DNA of 8,217 nucleotides from assembly GCA_003220195.1 (NCBI GenBank), contig QHRT01000429.1, forward strand, positions 1-8,217, read 5' to 3'. The notes under the pieces were generated by a model that did no database searches, was not told where the DNA came from, and worked only from the letters and a program-made list of their open reading frames with translations. Shown here piece after piece: positions 5,832 through 8,217 of this stretch (position 1 is the stretch's first letter; each line of letters opens with the position of its first letter). The position numbers and the translations under genes are program-made. This DNA is from Candidatus Rokuibacteriota bacterium (lineage in GTDB: Bacteria; Methylomirabilota; Methylomirabilia; Rokubacteriales; CSP1-6).

Positions 5832-7559
5832 ATGACCCTCGCCGAGCGCGTCAGACTCACCGCCGTCGCTCGCGGCGATGCTCCGGCCGACCTCTACGTC
5901 CGAGGCGGCACGCTGCTGAACGTCTACACCGGCGAGATCGCGCGCGCGAACGTCGCGATCGCCGGCGAACGGATCGCGTACGTGGGGCTGCGCGAGGACA
6001 TGTGCGGCGCGCGCACGCGGGTGGTCGACGCGAAGGATCGCATCCTGGTGCCCGGGTACATCGATCCGCACGCGCACCCCGCGCACCTGGTCACGCCGTC
6101 GGAGTTCGCGCGCCACGTGCTGCCGCTCGGCACGACGTCGGTCTTCGCCGACACGCTGCAGTTCTTCGAGGTCGGCGGCGAAGGGGCGTTCCGGCGCGTC
6201 GCCGACACGCTGGCGCGCTCGCCGCTCAAGTTCTACTGGATGATCCGCGTCCACGCGCAGTCACGCACCGCCGGCGGCGATGCGCGACGCTTCGGCGCGC
6301 GCGTGATCGAGCGTGCGCTCCGTCATCCCTGGGCGGTGGCCATCGGCGAGCTCACGCGCTGGCCCGAGGTGCACGCCGGCGACCGCGCGCTGCTGGCCTG
6401 GCTCGATCTGGCGCATCGGCGTCGGCTTCGTGTCGAAGGCCATACCGCCGGCGCCGCGGCCGAGAAGCTTCCCGCGATCGCCGCGGGGGGCGTGACGTCC
6501 GATCACGAGGCCATCACCGCGGAGGAAGTGCTCGGTCGCGCCCGCCTGGGCATTGCGGTGATGTTGCGCGAATCGTCGCTGCGTCCCGATCTCGCCGGTT
6601 TGCTCGACGCGCTGAAGCAGGCGCCCGCGCTCGCATCGCGCGCGATGCTGACGGCGGACGGATCGATGCCGGCGTTCGTGCGCGCGCACGGGTTCACCGA
6701 TCATCTGCTGAGGATCGCGCTGGAGCGCGGCGTCGCCCCGATCGACGCGTACCGGATGGTGACGCTGAACCCCGCGACGTACTACGGTCTCGAGGCCGAC
6801 CTCGGCGGGATCGCGCCGGGGCGATACGCCGACCTGTGTCTGCTGGAAGACCTTGCCGAGCCGCGGCCGGTGAGTGTCGTCGCGCGGGGGCGGCTGGCCG
6901 CGACGCGCGGCACGCTCGAGGTGGGCGTGCCAGAGCCTGTCTGGTCTCGCGTGTTCACGACGTCGCGCGCGCGGCTCACGGGGCGCTGGCGCGTTCGTCC
7001 CGAAGACTTCGCGCTGCCGTCGCGCGAGCGCTACCCGGTGATCCGGTTCATCAGCGCCGTGATCACGCGGCTCGAGGAGCGCCCGCTCGCCGAGGGCGAC
7101 CTTTTCGCGGCGCTGGTCGATCGCGAAGGCCGATGGGTGGCGCCCGCCGTCGTCGCGGGCGTCGCCGAGCGGCTCGATGGCCTGGCGACGACGACGAGCA
7201 CCGACTTCAACGTGATCGCGCTCGGCCGCGATCCGCGCGCGATGGCCCGCGCCGTCAATCGTGTGCTCGATCTGCACGGTGGGATCGCGCTGGTCGATGG
7301 CGACCGCACGACCTTCGAGCTCGGACTGCCGATCGGCGGAATCATGGCGCGGGTCGGATACGACAGCGCGGCCGACTCCGAACAGCGGTTTCACACCGAG
7401 CTCACGGCGCGCGGCTATGCGTATCACGATCCGCTGTTCACGCTCTTCTTCCTGCCGGCTGACTTTCTGCCCGCGGTGCGGCTGACTCCTCGCGGCGTCT
7501 GGGACGTGAAGCGAACGCGAGTGCTGCTCCCGAGCCGCCGGCGCACCGGCGCGCGCTGA
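5832..7559 (+). CDS. Adenine deaminase-like metal-dependent amidohydrolase
   Basis: Adenine deaminase (EC 3.5.4.2) converts adenine to hypoxanthine and ammonia in purine salvage; it is a cytosolic amidohydrolase with a two-metal centre. The 575-residue product has the whole architecture: a small N-terminal composite sheet (DLYVRGGTLLNVYTGEI, 20-36), then VPGYIDPHAHPAHL with metal ligands H80 and H82, GTTSVFAD, IGELTRW (E172), VEGHTAGA (H204), VTSDHEAIT (H225), MLRESSLRPDL and LTADGSMPAF with the catalytic-type D276. TLNPATYYGL and GGIAPGRYADL close the barrel domain. The adenine-deaminase C-terminal domain follows (STDFNVIALG at 456-465, AVNRVLDLHGG, LGLPIGGIM, DPLFTLFFLPADFLPAVRLT). The TADG form in place of TDD places it in a divergent subfamily whose substrate may not be adenine. 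ATG 5832 is chosen because family similarity begins there and a -10-like box precedes it; the frame extends to GTG 5784. Confidence 0.88.
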   Translation: MTLAERVRLTAVARGDAPADLYVRGGTLLNVYTGEIARANVAIAGERIAYVGLREDMCGARTRVVDAKDRILVPGYIDPHAHPAHLVTPSEFARHVLPLGTTSVFADTLQFFEVGGEGAFRRVADTLARSPLKFYWMIRVHAQSRTAGGDARRFGARVIERALRHPWAVAIGELTRWPEVHAGDRALLAWLDLAHRRRLRVEGHTAGAAAEKLPAIAAGGVTSDHEAITAEEVLGRARLGIAVMLRESSLRPDLAGLLDALKQAPALASRAMLTADGSMPAFVRAHGFTDHLLRIALERGVAPIDAYRMVTLNPATYYGLEADLGGIAPGRYADLCLLEDLAEPRPVSVVARGRLAATRGTLEVGVPEPVWSRVFTTSRARLTGRWRVRPEDFALPSRERYPVIRFISAVITRLEERPLAEGDLFAALVDREGRWVAPAVVAGVAERLDGLATTTSTDFNVIALGRDPRAMARAVNRVLDLHGGIALVDGDRTTFELGLPIGGIMARVGYDSAADSEQRFHTELTARGYAYHDPLFTLFFLPADFLPAVRLTPRGVWDVKRTRVLLPSRRRTGAR

Positions 7560-7579
7560 ACCATGGCCGACATCACGTG

Positions 7580-7595
7580 TCACTGGAGCCAGTGA
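7580..7595. repeat. Inverted repeat just after the deaminase gene, possible terminator hairpin
   Basis: TCACTGG-AG-CCAGTGA is a perfect 7-bp inverted repeat starting 21 nt after the deaminase stop. In RNA it would form a 6-bp stem with a GAGC tetraloop. No U-tract follows. It could end transcription of the deaminase gene or be a protein-binding palindrome. Confidence 0.4.
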
Positions 7596-7610
7596 ACCGA
7601 GCGCATTCGC

Positions 7611-7660
7611 GAGGAGCGCCGCAGCTGGGCCGGGGCGCTCCCGAGCGTCCGGGGCATGGG
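7611..7660 (+). repeat. Intergenic repeat, copy 1
   Basis: A 50-bp unit running from GAGGAGCGCC to GGGGCATGGG that recurs 85 bp downstream with about 6 differences. It contains GGAGCGCC (7613-7620) and its exact complement GGCGCTCC (7634-7641), so it can fold into an 8-bp stem with a 13-nt loop. Confidence 0.75.
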
Positions 7661-7695
7661 CGCGCACTCTCGGCAACACAACCTCGCGCGTACTC

Positions 7696-7746
7696 GAGGA
7701 GCGCCACGGCTGTGCCGGGGCGCTTCCGAGCGTCGGGGGGCATGGG
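7696..7746 (+). repeat. Intergenic repeat, copy 2
   Basis: Second copy of the unit at 7611-7660: five substitutions and one added G. The stem is kept: GGAGCGCC (7698-7705) pairs with GGCGCTTCC downstream, where the C-to-T change turns a G-C pair into G-U. It overlaps the left arm of the larger palindrome at 7741-7768, and its GAGGAG lies 10 nt before an in-frame GTG (7712) of the esterase frame. Confidence 0.75.
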
Positions 7747-7768
7747 GGGCCCGTCGAGGCCCCCCATG
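7741..7768. repeat. Perfect 11-bp inverted repeat overlapping the esterase start codon
   Basis: CATGGGGGGCC (7741-7751) and GGCCCCCCATG (7758-7768) are exact reverse complements around a 6-nt loop, CGTCGA. The predicted stem is almost pure G-C. The esterase ATG (7766-7768) is the end of the right arm, and a second in-frame ATG (7742) is in the left arm. A stable hairpin here could terminate upstream transcription or hide the start codon from ribosomes. Confidence 0.7.
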
Positions 7769-8217
7769 TATTTGTTCGTCACGATCATCGCGATCGCGAC
7801 GCTGACCATGTTCTTCGCGCGTGAGGCCGCGAGTCAGCGCACCTCTTCGGACGGGACGCTCGAGCACGGCACTCTCGCCGGGCGGGAGTACCAGGTCTTC
7901 GTCCCGACGGCGCTCGAGGGTGCCGCTCCCCTCGTCGTCGCCCTCCACGGCTGCTGGCAGACCGCCGAGGATTTCGCGCGAGGGACACGATTGAACGCCG
8001 CGGCCGCGCAGCGCGGGTTCCTGGTCGTGTACCCGATCCAGGCGCGCGCCGACAATCCGAGCCGCTGCTGGAACTGGTTCGAGCCGCGCCACCAGTCGCG
8101 CACGAGCGGAGAAACGGCGGAGATTCTCGGAATCGTCGACGAGGTGAAAAGTCGTCATGCCGTGCGAAGCGACCGCGTGATCGTCGTCGGGTTCTCTGCC
8201 GGCGGCTTCATGGCGGT
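7766..8217 (+). CDS. PHB depolymerase-family esterase (Esterase_phd / LpqC type), 5' part, runs off window end
   Basis: A secreted alpha/beta-hydrolase acting on polyhydroxybutyrate or related esters (feruloyl- and acetyl-xylan-type esterases share the fold). The visible 150 codons begin with a hydrophobic segment (MYLFVTIIAIATLTMFF, then AREAASQ), a plausible signal peptide with cleavage near AAS-Q. Next come the first strands (REYQVFVPTAL), the oxyanion-hole motif LHGCWQ (60-65), FARGTRLNAAAAQRGFLVVYP, the family block NPSRCWNWFEPRHQ (97-110), and the nucleophile elbow GFSAGG with S144. The catalytic Asp and His lie beyond the window. The start is ambiguous: ATG 7766 gives a leader with no positive charge before the hydrophobic core, while in-frame ATG 7742 or GTG 7712 (GAGGAG 10 nt upstream) would add arginines, though both begin inside the repeat region. 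The family call is firm; the precise substrate is not determinable here. Confidence 0.88.
   Translation, partial: MYLFVTIIAIATLTMFFAREAASQRTSSDGTLEHGTLAGREYQVFVPTALEGAAPLVVALHGCWQTAEDFARGTRLNAAAAQRGFLVVYPIQARADNPSRCWNWFEPRHQSRTSGETAEILGIVDEVKSRHAVRSDRVIVVGFSAGGFMA

Noticed and set aside
5804..7462. 552-residue plus-strand frame
   Set aside because: Shifted frame of the deaminase, dominated by Arg and Ala, with no conserved motif.
6261..7679. 472-residue minus-strand frame antisense to the deaminase
   Set aside because: The composition (RRG, QRD and HRA runs) is that of the complement of a high-GC gene, with no domain or ribosome binding site.
7611..7746. CRISPR-like array
   Set aside because: Only two imperfect repeats, no regular spacer and no cas genes nearby.

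Overview
The window is a stretch of very GC-rich bacterial DNA (sampled lines run from about 57 to 75 % G+C by hand count) and looks like an ordinary chromosomal region. The gene content is a fused indolepyruvate:ferredoxin oxidoreductase, ArfB, a class III cyclase, an adenine deaminase-like amidohydrolase and a PHB-depolymerase-type esterase. This, together with frequent starts lacking a Shine-Dalgarno sequence, fits a soil or sediment bacterium. Acidobacteriota (Vicinamibacteria-like) or a neighbouring high-GC phylum is my best guess, but the sequence alone does not prove it. There is no rRNA, tRNA, CRISPR array, transposase or phage gene.

Layout, left to right. Nucleotides 1-2304 (+) are the 3' part of a fused indolepyruvate:ferredoxin oxidoreductase. 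A small, less GC-rich gene follows (2332-2886, +), encoding a soluble HExxH zinc-metallopeptidase-like protein that resembles metallopeptidase toxin domains. It converges, stop against stop, with a minus-strand pair: the ribosome-rescue factor ArfB (2904-3335) and a three-part class III adenylate/guanylate cyclase-type protein (3362-4609). A divergent intergenic region of about 250 bp separates the cyclase from a plus-strand gene for a membrane-anchored zinc-ribbon protein (4906-5721 in its coding frame). The best ribosome binding site and ATG of that gene lie one base out of frame, which suggests a frameshift or sequence error. Next come an adenine deaminase-like protein (5832-7559), a 206-bp spacer with two copies of a ~50-bp repeat and strong inverted repeats, and the 5' part of a secreted esterase (7766 to the window end).

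The genes do not form one obvious pathway. They look like independent housekeeping, catabolic and signalling functions: aryl-pyruvate oxidation, stalled-ribosome rescue, cyclic-nucleotide signalling, purine salvage and extracellular ester hydrolysis. Three starts (ArfB, cyclase, deaminase) have a -10-like hexamer 6-7 nt upstream and no Shine-Dalgarno, as expected of leaderless mRNAs, while two others carry clear purine-rich ribosome binding sites. The parts most worth a second look are the small zincin gene, the zinc-ribbon gene with its frame conflict and unrecognised C-terminal domain, the cyclase active-site variant, and the repeat and hairpin spacer upstream of the esterase.
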